The notes beneath the pieces are model-generated. The model made no database searches. It was not told where the DNA came from and saw nothing but the letters and a program-made list of their open reading frames with translations. DNA of 64,000 bases from assembly GCF_910592395.1 (NCBI RefSeq), contig NC_088326.1:12405001-12469000 (forward strand). Direction: 5' to 3'. This DNA comes from Lineus longissimus (taxonomy: Eukaryota; Nemertea; Pilidiophora; Heteronemertea; Lineidae). The translations under genes and the position numbers were made by a program. This document shows positions 47,591 to 57,507 of this stretch, in pieces. How positions within the stretch are numbered: position 1 is the stretch's first letter; every line of letters starts with the position of its first letter.

Positions 47591-48547
47591 TCACTTGATT
47601 AGCGGAACGAACGGTTTTATATCCGGAGTGATCTCAAGTTTGTAGTGCAAGTCTTGCATTCCTGGGTAAGGTTTCAGCTCAGTTCGACCGATCCGGTTTA
47701 TACTGGGGTAACCCGTCTCGACCATGGGGCGGGATGCGGTGACGAACAACAATCTGTCTTGGAACTCGACCATGTCTCCCTCGTATTTCAGGACCCCCTC
47801 CGATAATTCGCGTATCCCGGTCATGACCTCGAAGTTACTGATGATATCCATTTGAGGGGGGAATTTCTCCTTCAGCATGGCAAGCCATTTGACCTTTGGC
47901 ATGATGATCGGGACGGATTCGATCTCCCACTGGACGTCAAACCCACATGTCTGGAGGTCCTTGACGATTTGTATGTAATGATCCTCGGTCTCGGCAAAGC
48001 GGTGTCGCGCATCCGAAAATATCGGTAAAGTGTTCATGGCTTGTGGACGATGGACGATCATGATTTTACCATATTCCGAAATGGTCGACATGATGTTCAT
48101 GTAAGTTTCCTTCGGACTTGCGAAATAGGGTATAGCGTCCTTTAACAATACGCGATCGAATAGCGGCAAATTGTCCGGGTTTTGTGCGACTGTTCTGAAA
48201 TATTCCTCTGCGCCGGTGTACGCGATCCTGAATGGGAGCATTTTGCATTTTGGTGTTTCTTCGTAGTGAAAGTGTCCGGGGTTGACGCTCAGTACTGGTT
48301 CCAAAAGACAGAAATGTTCCTGGATTCGCGGCGCTAAACTCCCCCTAGCATCGCCTACGTAACAAAATCGGTCATCCGTCCCAAGCTCCAGGAACCTGTG
48401 AACCAGTTCCATCATCCTTGTCTCGTAGGCCTCCCCGAAGCTGTACCGGTCGTCGAAGAACGGGATGTTCAGTTGGTCCTGATATCCTTCGGAAATGACC
48501 GAGAATGGCCGAGGACTCTCGGGCGCGGCTCCCATGTGCGCCGCCAT
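47591..48547 (-). CDS. Single-exon putative SAM-dependent methyltransferase-like protein
   Basis: A 318-residue intronless protein beginning MAAHMGAAPESPRPFSV in good start context (CCAAAATGGCGG). The N-terminal half has a Rossmann-like pattern: a strand and loop FCYVGDARGSLAPRI (degenerate motif I, GDARG instead of GxGxG), then LEPVLSVNPGH, FDRVLLKDAIPYF (motif IV/post-II position) and YGKIMIVHRPQ. It ends ...LEITPDIKPFVPLIK. This resembles class I methyltransferases of the Methyltransf_11 kind found as uncharacterised single-exon genes in marine invertebrates. Substrate is not deducible and the weak motif I leaves open a non-catalytic role. GC content is higher than in the flanks, as expected for coding DNA. 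A TTAA MITE lies just beyond the stop. Confidence 0.75.
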   Translation of the reverse strand: MAAHMGAAPESPRPFSVISEGYQDQLNIPFFDDRYSFGEAYETRMMELVHRFLELGTDDRFCYVGDARGSLAPRIQEHFCLLEPVLSVNPGHFHYEETPKCKMLPFRIAYTGAEEYFRTVAQNPDNLPLFDRVLLKDAIPYFASPKETYMNIMSTISEYGKIMIVHRPQAMNTLPIFSDARHRFAETEDHYIQIVKDLQTCGFDVQWEIESVPIIMPKVKWLAMLKEKFPPQMDIISNFEVMTGIRELSEGVLKYEGDMVEFQDRLLFVTASRPMVETGYPSINRIGRTELKPYPGMQDLHYKLEITPDIKPFVPLIK

Positions 48548-49074
48548 TTTGGATTTCTGTCGACAGCTTCTTTTCCAGTCACTGATTGATTATGTCTGCC
48601 TGGAACGAGATAAGGATTAAACGGTTGAAAATTCAGATAATGATTATCAATACATATATAGAACTCTAAAAAAGCCCTCCTTTTCATGCAATTTCTGATT
48701 TTATAACAATGAGCAGCGACGCAGCGCCCCCATGGAAAGTCACATTATAGTCGAGTGGACAAGATCACTTTAAAGGGTTAATCGGATTTAATTAAAAGTA
48801 ATCTTCATAAAATTTCCCTTCAATTGCCCGTGTTTTCATAGCGTCCATGGATACCGCCAGCCATGCATTCTAAACTCTGATGATGAGATTTACGATGGTT
48901 GTTCTTGATAACTTATCATTCCCATGCATGAAACCTCCATTTCATTTTGGCTTAAAACCAGGGAATATGATATGCCATTCATTTAATTTGCTCAGTGGAG
49001 TAATGTAATATGGTACAGGTATTCATTGGGAATGCGGTGGTGTGCTAAAGGGTTGACCAGAGACTACTCGGGCT

Positions 49075-49270
49075 CCATCCAACTGCTTTCTGCGAATGTG
49101 GACTTGGCCACCAAACGCCTGAGAACATTCTGCAGGATTGGCCCCGGACACGCTGATGGAAAGAAGACTGACACTGAAGACTAAGCGCAGCTGTGGGGAA
49201 CCGCCGAAGACCTCCAGCGAACCGCCGATTTCGTCACGGCAAATGACCTGAGGATGATGCGAAGGTTACG
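49075..49270 (+). pseudogene. Remnant of a LINE (non-LTR retrotransposon) ORF2 C-terminus
   Basis: One frame reads CECGLGHQTPENILQDWPRTR, the Cys-rich HILQ-type motif near the end of many LINE ORF2 proteins. After stops and a frame change comes LWGTAEDLQRTADFVTANDL, matching the usual LYGS..DL..TA.FI..TGL ending. The two frames and in-frame stops show decay. Confidence 0.7.
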
Positions 49271-50019
49271 TACAACATCTAAACGCAGAAGAAGACCATT
49301 TCATTCTGACTAGAGCTTGAAAACCCAAAGCAGTTAGAATTCGATCCAAATGAAGTGAATGCCAATTTAAAACCCTGGAGACGGTTCTCTAGAAAACAAA
49401 GAACAGACTGCCACCTTTGAATTCAGCATTCACTTAGCTTTACTCAACCTTTGCTTTCACAGATTAACGAACAGCAAAATGTAGCTTTTTCTGGGCCCGG
49501 CCAACACACTAAAATATTATTTCAGCAAGGCCTTTAGTGGTGGTATTCGTAGGCTCGTGGGAAATGTCGCACTGACAAAATAAGAATTGGTAGTTTTAGA
49601 AATAACATAAAGAGCAAATGTATCCCGCGGTTATCTTTTTGAATTATTCTCGCATGTGCGTATTGGTATTGAATATAGATATATACTATACGTACATGTA
49701 GGTATATATCGACTATTTTGACCCGAATCAGTTATTGCGATTGATTCATGGTTCTGCCTTGATGATATCCCGAAAATAATGATATATTCCTCGATCATGG
49801 GTAAATTTCAATGAGCTGTTTTGATTGGGTTTCTTTGTTCTGTCAATTCGTCCCTTGAGAAACAACAGGCTTTAAGTACACCTGTCGGGCCTACTTGACT
49901 CTCCAAGCGCACGCGGGAAACCATTGTTTTTGCCTACTGTCCGTAATTGGGAGGGAATTGGACCAAATATTGGCTATCGCCCTGTCCGCAATTCGGAATA
50001 GAGAGGTGTCCGCCGTACA

Positions 50020-50165
50020 GAGGTTTTTGTTATTGGAAATGACTTAGAAAAAATCGGGACTGGCCGGACGTGTCCGTAATGTAGAGGTGTCCGCCTGGCA
50101 GAGGTGTCCGCTGAGGGAGGTTCTACTGTACACTCCGGACGAAGTGGACCGGCCTCGTTCCTCAC
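50020..50165 (+). mobile_element. Two MITE ends abutting at a TA
   Basis: The right end of a CAGT-type element (AGAGGTGTCCGCTGAGGGAGGTTCTACTG, ending 50127) is followed at TA (50129-50130) by the left end of a CTCCGGACG-type element (CACTCCGGACGAAGTGGACC, 50131-50150). The outer ends of both are not recognisable, so both are truncated. GGTGTCCG recurs three times in the left element. Confidence 0.5.
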
Positions 50166-52078
50166 CTTAGAGGAAGGACGATCAGGATGATGAAATTGAC
50201 TAAAGTGGCATCCACGGGTTCATCAAGAAACCATTTCGAATTTGAGATTTCTGTTGCAGGAAGCAAAAGCCGTATTGCATCGGTTTGATAGCTGAAATGA
50301 TTCGACTGGGACTCATTTCAGCCGGACAAACAAAACACACTATAGCATATCATAAGTCTCCCATTTACGGATGTAAAATGAACTCGTTCTATATGATTTG
50401 AATTGAATGGCCCATCTCACAAGCTTTTATAGTGAGAACTCCAATATTGAAAATGGGGGCGGCTTTTCAAGGCAGCCTTTATTGCGAACGTCGAACAGCA
50501 AGGTATGCCGTGCACAAGACATGTTTGGTTATTGGTAGAATCGTGCGAAGGATCAATTACCTTAATGAAATTGGTTCGCTGATTGAAGAGCTCGACAAAA
50601 CGATAGAATGCGTATATGTGAAACTTCTTGAGGTTCCAGCACCTACTGGGTTCGGAGGTCGTGTAGACAAAGTTGTTTTCACTTTTAGGTCACCAACTTT
50701 TACACATAGGATCAACTATTACTCATCAGGTTGGGCCGAGTTATTGGGCAAATATAGGCAGGAGCTAGGTGGTCAGACTGGTCTTCTTCAGGTGACAAAA
50801 TGCATCGTCAGGGGGCAATCGATTTTGAGACTGACGCTCAAATGTGTTCCCCGTCGCCAGAACAAAAAAAACAAGCAACGGGCCAGCGTTGCAGCGCATT
50901 ATTCGTGCTGCAACCAATTGCATACGAGATCAATGCCAACCAATTTGTCCCCTTCATTTGTTCAATTAATCGATAACCACCCTGTTGTTTAAAACAACAT
51001 TACATTAATATTTCATCGCGATTCCGCTATTGTTTGATGCGGCAAGCAAGAATAATATCACACTGAATACTATTACTCTAAATAGCGGCATTATTTATAA
51101 TTTTTTTTCGGAGCTTGCCTGCAGGCTGGCAAATTCTTTAATCGATCTTACTAAAAATCTGCTTATTTTTCTTTTTCTTAAAATAACCCCTGCAACAATC
51201 AATGGATTTTTGTTCATTCTGCTACTCCCCATTTTCAACAGGCAATTGTCTGGCGAGTCATCCTGAGCTCAAGGGCCTTTCCCTCGGAACTTAACGAGCT
51301 CTCCGATCTGTGCGTAGGGAGGAGCATACACTTCACTCACCTGTTGATTGTTACTAAATTCCGACCATATCCTGCGAAAGAACTTCCAAACTGTTGTCAA
51401 CAAACACCATAACCTGTCGTCTGCGCTCTCGATCGCTCTGGGCGCCTCCGCGGTCCTCTGCTGCGTCGGCGGCGTCAGTCTCCTCCTTCTGATGACTGCG
51501 GCGTTCCTCACGGACAAACACTCCGTCTCTAATCCCAAGCAAAAGCAGACAACCTAACCAATTTCATGAAAATTTAACGCCACTTAACAAAACTGACTGA
51601 AAGCGGACAAAACGATACTTCTCCACAGAATGATATCGTTCAGATCGTTTGTTAGGCAGTCAATAATCTCGCACTGAAAGCAAGGCTCGATCAACCGATA
51701 GTTCCGGGGTAATGGTCGCCAGTTGCTAAGCGCGCCGACGCTTTTTTCTTGTAACCATGTGCGTTGTGGTATTTCATTAGTTAAAGAAACACAATACAAG
51801 GTGGATTTATTATATGTCATTAGCCCATTGGGCCTACGTTATAAAGCCTTTAATCCGAAGAGTTAATAATCATGCCAAGTACATACTGGATTGGCCTACT
51901 TGGGAATTCGTTACACAGACCAGGCCTAAAAATTAATGCAGGGCATTGTTATTGGCAAAGGTATAGTACACGGACATGCAGGGGCCTATTCTTAGACATT
52001 GGCCCGGTCGTTTTTTAAAGGAAAAAAACGTGTACCGGGTTTCTCAAAAAAGCTAAGGATTTTTATGATGAAATTGAA

Positions 52079-52210
52079 GATCCAGACTTTATGATATAAA
52101 TGAAGCAGGGAGTTGTGGTGAAGATCCAGCCTTTATGATCTAAATGAAACAGGGAGTTGTGATATAGATCCAGCCTTTATGATATAAATGAGGCAGGGAG
52201 TTGTGATAAA
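52079..52210 (+). repeat. 44-bp tandem repeat, three copies
   Basis: Unit GATCCAGCCTTTATGATATA-AATGARGCAGGGAGTTGTGRT starts at 52079, 52123 and 52167. Confidence 0.9.
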
Positions 52211-52711
52211 GACAAGAAGTGAAATGAAAATGAAAATCAATTTCTATAACAATTTTATTTAAAATAATGATACCATACAACATAAACAGAGTGATGCAGC
52301 TCGAATCTACTTCTTCTTAAAAAGCCTATTGACAGATATCCAGCAGGCACATTATTTTTATTCAAAGGAATCGAAAAGCAGGGGGCCTGGTTGCCCAGAT
52401 TAAGTTACAAGAAGTTGTCAATAGGAGTCTCTACTGTCGAATAGTGCAAAGGCACTAACCACGTTTGTACCAGTAATCACTTAGAATCAAACTCGGCCTA
52501 GTTCACTAATATCAAGACTTTTTCAAGCTTAATCTTGATTATAAACACTTGAGTGATAATTTGCATGTTTAGCAAGACTTACTTAAGTGTTTATAATCAA
52601 GATTAAGCTGGAGAGCAGCCATTTATTCCAATCTCCATCACAGACATCTGAAGGATGGTTGCTCCAGACACCTCCGCTGACAACACGCAAAACATGCATC
52701 AAATTGATAAA

Positions 52712-52875
52712 TACAGTAAAACCTCTCTAAAAAGGACACCCTTGGGACTGAGAAGTGCTGTCCTTAATAAAGAGGTCAAATTGATGGAAAGAACCAACTT
52801 TGGATCAAATCTAGTGTCCTTAATAGAGAGATTGTCCTTAATAGAGAGGTGTCCACAAAGAGAAGTTCCACTGTA
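52712..52875. mobile_element. Complete 160-bp MITE with TA target duplication (Tc1/mariner-like ends)
   Basis: TA (52712-52713) and TA (52874-52875) flank an element starting CAGTAAAACCTCTC and ending GAGAAGTTCCACTG. The right end reversed is CAGTGGAACTTCTC, which agrees with the left end at 12 of 14 bases. Internal direct motifs GTCCTTAATARAGAG occur three times. CAGT termini and TA duplication are typical of Tc1/mariner-related MITEs. Confidence 0.7.
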
Positions 52876-52995
52876 TGTTGCTTCTGAAGTTTTAGCTCCG
52901 ACTGCCTCAATTGCATATCTCCCAATCTTCACTTGAGTGAGGCGAGTGTTTTAGGATGCTTTGGCTGTGTTCCTGCCAACTATTGAATCAGGATA

Positions 52996-55306
52996 TCACA
53001 TAAACATATCATCATAGTCTGGTGGCCTCATATGGTCCGGGTCAGGCCTGCAAGAGTAGAGATTGAGAGTCATATAACTGTCAGTCTCAAAATAACTGAT
53101 ATGTTTCAACTAATAATAACAGAGCAGGCCAAAGTCAGAGTCACTTGGCCAGTAAACCCAATTGGTGCCTAACTGCAGTAGCACGCAAAAACGCTCATCG
53201 TGCTTTGGAGGAGGAATACTCCCTGGAGAAAGTCACCTCCAAGTGCAGAGCGGATGCTGAAGAAGAAGAAGAAGTGACTTACCCAGGGCGACCAGGACCC
53301 CCACGGCCGAGGCCAGGTGGCCCAAACGGATCAAATCGAGCACCTGGTGGAACAGCTCCCCTGAAACGAAGACAACATTGCTAACCTTGATGACAATATA
53401 TGACATGCTGGATTGGGGTGTTGTTATGCAACAGTCAATTCAGACCTTGTACCCCCTTGTTGTGGCTCACCACTAGCATTCTTCCTCCGTGTGCGACTGC
53501 TGGCCGGCATTTGGCTCAAATCTCATCCCAGGATGTCTGCCCTGCCACCTGGAGTCCATCAGACAAACCTCCAGGGGGTCAAAGTCAGTACCAATTGGTA
53601 TCAACTTAGGCTAAACTGTTCATTGCAAGACTTGAAATATACCTCGGTAGTCTTCCACTTCCTGGTAAGCCAGCGCTGGGATCAAAGCCCATCCCAGGAT
53701 GTCTGCCCTGCCGCATGGGGTCCACCAACATGCCCCCGGGATGACCTCCAAAGGGGTCGAGGTCGCCTCTACCAACTGAGAATGGATCACCTTGTTCAAC
53801 CCTGGGTAAGAAAAGATATCGATTACTGTTACTGGTTAACGAAAATATTTAAATGTTACTTCGAGAACAAATAGAACAATAGAACAAATCAAAGTCGACA
53901 GGTCCAAAAAAAACATAAACTTACCAATCAGGAGGCATAGGATTTCCTCCCCTTACTGGTCCAGCCCGCAAAGGGTCATCTGACCTTCCCTCTGGCCTTG
54001 ACCTATTCCCTTGTGCCCTTGAACTCGATTGACCTTGGGGTGTCACCATTTCTGCCCATATTTCTGTTTTGAGTTTCTTTTCAAGGTCGCTGGAGTTTTT
54101 GAAGGCACTGCAATGGAGAGCATAATTTTACAAGGAAACGCAAAAAACACCCTGGCATTTCTCTAAATGGTTGGCTTAGGGTTTCATCCTTCTTCTCAGG
54201 GCTTTTCAACTAAGAAGTTTATCAGGGTGAAGACAAAACTCTGCTACTGTGACATCTCTACGGAATATTCTAATCACAAATTGCTTTCTCCTACCTTTCG
54301 TAAGAAGCATAATCGCCAGTGGTATAATCGCTAGCCTTTACATTCAAACTTGTCATATGTTCATCTTTTGCACGCTAGAAAATAAAACAAATCATATATA
54401 TTTTGAAGATTATATAAAGACATTTGATTTGATTTCACCGGCAGTAAAACAGCTGTATGGAGAATTCTAAAAGGCCCTCGTCCAAATATGCCCGTCTCCC
54501 CAATAACTCTTTTCAAGTAAGTCAACTTACCAGCAAATGAACCAAGAGGGCATTGTCCATTTTCACAACCTTCAGGACATACTTCCCACAGTCTTCAGCT
54601 TCGTATCTCAAAATATACACATCTTGGCAGTTGTTCCAACCATCAGGGAGCAATTCTGTTTTCTTAACATTCGGGCCCTGGAAAGAAACAGCAGATTTGT
54701 TTTGGGGCAAGGGATGTTATATGCATTTACTAATTTAATTACTGCATGTACTGAACCAAGATAGCAAGACTGTCTGAGATGAAATATAATTGGAAAAGAC
54801 AGACAGGTTTCATTTTGGGGAAGTTGCAAAGAAGGCCAGGTAGGCCTGCAGGTATAGGCATAGGCCAGGGCCTATAGATATGTGATGCATGATGCGAGGA
54901 CAAAGCGTAGGCCTGGGCAAAGCAGATGGCCTTAAGTCACACAGTGCCCTTGCCACACAATCGTTCTCAGATGACACACTCAGTTACACTCAAGCTAAAA
55001 CAGTTGTCACATTTGATTCAGTGGCTTGCGATGCCTTTCATCACGAAAAATCATGAATTTCACAATGAACTTCAGTGCACCAATCCTCAAATAGAGGGCG
55101 CATGGAAAACCAAAACGAAACATGCACGCAAAACGGCGATTATCACTCACATCTTCGCCATGTCCCACACATTTCAGGCCTTTAGATATAAGAAACGAAT
55201 GAAAGAAACATATCAGCGCATCATTTTGAGACTTTAATACGTGCTGACACGTTGCAAAAAGGGTTTCTAACCCCCGAATTCCCGAAGACACGGCAGAATC
55301 CGCCAT
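52996..55306 (-). CDS. PSMF1: PI31 proteasome regulator (PSMF1), complete seven-exon gene
   Basis: Minus-strand exons 55306-55151, 54677-54531, 54374-54295, 54107-53925, 53801-53643, 53360-53283 and 53047-52996 splice in phase to 284 residues (human is 271). Residues 1-130 form the FP (Fbxo7/PI31) domain: GLETLFATCQHVLKSQNDALICFFHSFLISKG, ELLPDGWNNCQDVYILRYE, and LNVKASDYTTGDY. The C-terminal half is the Gly/Pro-rich proteasome-binding region with the family signatures DLDPFGGHPGGMLVDP, GAVPPGARFDPFGPPG and the terminal HMRPPDYDDMFM (HbYX-like end region). It binds the 20S proteasome and, through the FP domain, Fbxo7-type partners; it modulates proteasome activity, assembly and transport. The start is the first ATG with CAACCATGGCGG context. 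A decayed copy of exon 5 sits in the following intron (53495-53600). Confidence 0.93.
53495..53600 (-). pseudogene. Decayed duplicate of PI31 exon 5 inside intron 5
   Basis: Read on the minus strand it gives DFDPLEVCLMD, then RWQGRHPGMRFEPNAG, parallel to exon 5 DLDPFGGHPGGMLVDP then RQGRHPGMGFDPSAG. At DNA level a 23-base block centred near 53535 is identical in both. It is 12 bases (four codons) shorter and remains in frame until a stop 40 bp further on. It has no usable acceptor, so it is called a relic rather than an alternative exon. Confidence 0.7.
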
Positions 55307-55609
55307 GGTTGTTGTCGTTACAGATAGACTAGACGAAACACGTATTCCGTCACCGGATGCACGAAAGTGTCGTATGTCTTCGGTACTCAATGGTTGGGTT
55401 GTTGTCAATCCTTTGGTAGGTACGTGCAAACTATACCTACAACTTTTTTACATAGAGATAATGTCTTCCCTCTTATTTAGTTCTAGAAGCCAGCATTTTA
55501 TGTGTTATAATCACCCCCATAAGACAAATTCTTTCATATGTTCTACCTTAGGGAGAGTGTTTCAGCTATACAAAAGCTAAGTCAACTCGTCTGGGAATGA
55601 ACGAAAGTA

Positions 55610-55870
55610 CTGCCCGTCTTCAGGATGGATCCCCCAATCTAAGCCCCAATACACCATCGCCCAGCACAAGTGCTGATCTGTCTTCAAGATGGGGTGTTCT
55701 CCAATGCGCCATCGCCCAAGGCAAGCACTGATCTGTCTCCAGGATGGGTTGTTCCCCGAATACCCCACTCCCAAGCGCAGCACTGGTCTTCATATGGGTT
55801 GTTCCCCAATACACCAGAGTTAGCACTGATAAGTCTCCAAGATGGGTTGTTCCCCCAACACACCATCACC
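55610..55870. repeat. Minisatellite, four to five diverged copies of ~55-bp unit
   Basis: Units share CTGATCTGTCTYCARGATGG, GTTGTTCCCC and CACCATCGCCCA or CACCA, at about 55616, 55675, 55730, 55782 and 55830. Lies upstream of the PI31 start. Confidence 0.75.
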
Positions 55871-56404
55871 ACTAGGTGAGATGACCTCAGGGGCGACTGA
55901 AACTGACAACACTAAAAGTGTGTCATTTCCACATTCCATTGGATGCAACACATAGGAAGCGTTTTTTTATTTGATCTATTTGTCAAAGTCAAAATCTGGT
56001 CAGCATGATGGCTCCGGTGAAAAGTTTCTATTAGAGGCGGTCAATAAGAAAGCGGAGATTGCCCCGGCCGAACGTTTTACGTTTGATGCCGAAGGAAATC
56101 AATCTGGTGTCGCCGATGCCGGTGATGCCGATGCTTTTTCATGCCGTCACTCAACTTGATAATCGGAAATCTGCCGAACTATCACGAACACCACCGTAAA
56201 AACGTATAGTTCAAGGCTCCCACCTCGATATGGCATGCATACATCAGTGAAGCCGATGAACATATGCTCATTTTGCGACTGGAAAGAATTCTAAAAGGCC
56301 ATTCTAACGCTAGGATATCAATAATTGTGATGAAATATATTGATTTTGATTCCATCGGTCCATGATGTCGCAACCAAGGACCGCAGGAGTAAATTTGATG
56401 TCAG

Positions 56405-56622
56405 ATGTTCCAGGGACTACGAAAGACGGGACGGAAACTGATAGGTTCTCTGAATTTGGTACAACTTAACCTTCTTGATGGAGAAGGGGTATATAGGACG
56501 CACGCCAGATGGCTTGACACAGTAAGGCGAGATGGTGCAGCAGCTGGTCTTGGTGAAGACTTGTCGGAAGCTGCCAGTGACACAAATCAATGGCGAAGGT
56601 CCCTCGCACCTTTGATGGCTTA
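56405..56622 (+). pseudogene. Remnant of a LINE-type ORF C-terminus
   Basis: An open stretch ends RTHARWLDTVRRDGAAAGLG-EDLSEAASDTNQWRRSLAPLM and stop. The ARWLDxVRxD...A.D...WRRxL ending is typical of the C-terminus of RTE/CR1-like retrotransposon ORF2 proteins. No reverse transcriptase domain precedes it, so it is a 5'-truncated insertion. Confidence 0.6.
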
Positions 56623-56887
56623 AACCATCAGGTTGCATAAAAGAGAGAAGAAAAAGAACATTTTCTCTCGTGTTTGCGTCACCTCCATCGGACTTTTGGG
56701 TGAGAGATGGAGGTCTTGGGGGTCAGGATGCCTGAGAAAGCGACTGGCGATTTTCTTTTACCAAGAGCGTACACTTCGTCCGGGCATACCCGCTGTCGTT
56801 GTCGATAGGTACTGCTGACGAAGAAGCCAGTGCCGCTCTCGTCTGCCGAGCCTGACAAAATAAACCCACACTCGTGTAGAGGAAGTA

Positions 56888-56959
56888 GACGCCCGGGGCG
56901 GTCCATTGCTTAATCTCAATTGGATTTTCTTATGGCCGATTCAATGCGTCCGGAGTGTA
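56888..56959 (-). mobile_element. MITE-like element of the CTCCGGACGCA family, copy in minus orientation
   Basis: Read on the minus strand it begins TTACACTCCGGACGCATTG, then ATCGGCC, ATCCAATTGAGATTAAGC and AATGGACCGCCCCGGG. This order matches 27017-27100. Confidence 0.55.
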
Positions 56960-57507
56960 AGAGGGAGGGGCAAAGTAAATCTAATCAGGAGTTTACGCAA
57001 ATGCCTCGAAACGCCGACGTAAACGCATATCTTATTGTTCGACCTCATGATAACTATGTCGAACAATGGGATAGCCGTTCACGTTGGCGTTTCGGGGGAT
57101 TTGCGAAAACTCCTTATTCTCGCTCGACGCGACAGAAACTATACAAGTCGTGCTTTAATTGTGTTTTTATTCGACTTGCAAGAAACAGACAGACAACAAC
57201 TGCGTATCTTATTCAAATGTTATTTTTGAAAATACATGTAACTTTACGCAACATTTTCAACATCCAAGTAACGGTATAGTGACCGCGGATCAGTACACTT
57301 TCTTTCCTCATCCGCATCAGCTCATTTCACGACGACAATCCCTTCCAACATGCAATCGAGAGGAGCATGTGGATGACTCTGGCTTGCGAAGATGTCCAGT
57401 ATCATCTCAAATCACTCTCTAAAACCCTGTAGTTTTGTTTTCAGTTCATAAAAGGCTGGTAAATAACTTCTTCAAATATGTTGACCATGTTCATTTCATA
57501 TGGTATC

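Larger units (their letters stand above)
48548..52995. other. Repeat-rich intergenic region
   Basis: No intact gene. Holds a LINE remnant (49075-49270), two abutting MITE ends near 50128, a 44-bp triplicate repeat (52079-52210), MITE fragments and a complete small TA-flanked MITE (52712-52875). An open frame at 50453-50992 (+) carries a MITE fragment and has no family features, so it was not called as a gene. Confidence 0.6.

Noticed and set aside
50453-50992. Plus-strand frame of about 180 codons
   Set aside because: Includes a TATAGGCAGGAGC MITE fragment, has no recognisable family features and no splice or promoter context.
55007-55429. Extended N-terminus for PI31 upstream of 55306
   Set aside because: The frame is open upstream, but the family start aligns with MADSAV...GLETLF and the ATG at 55306 has good context.
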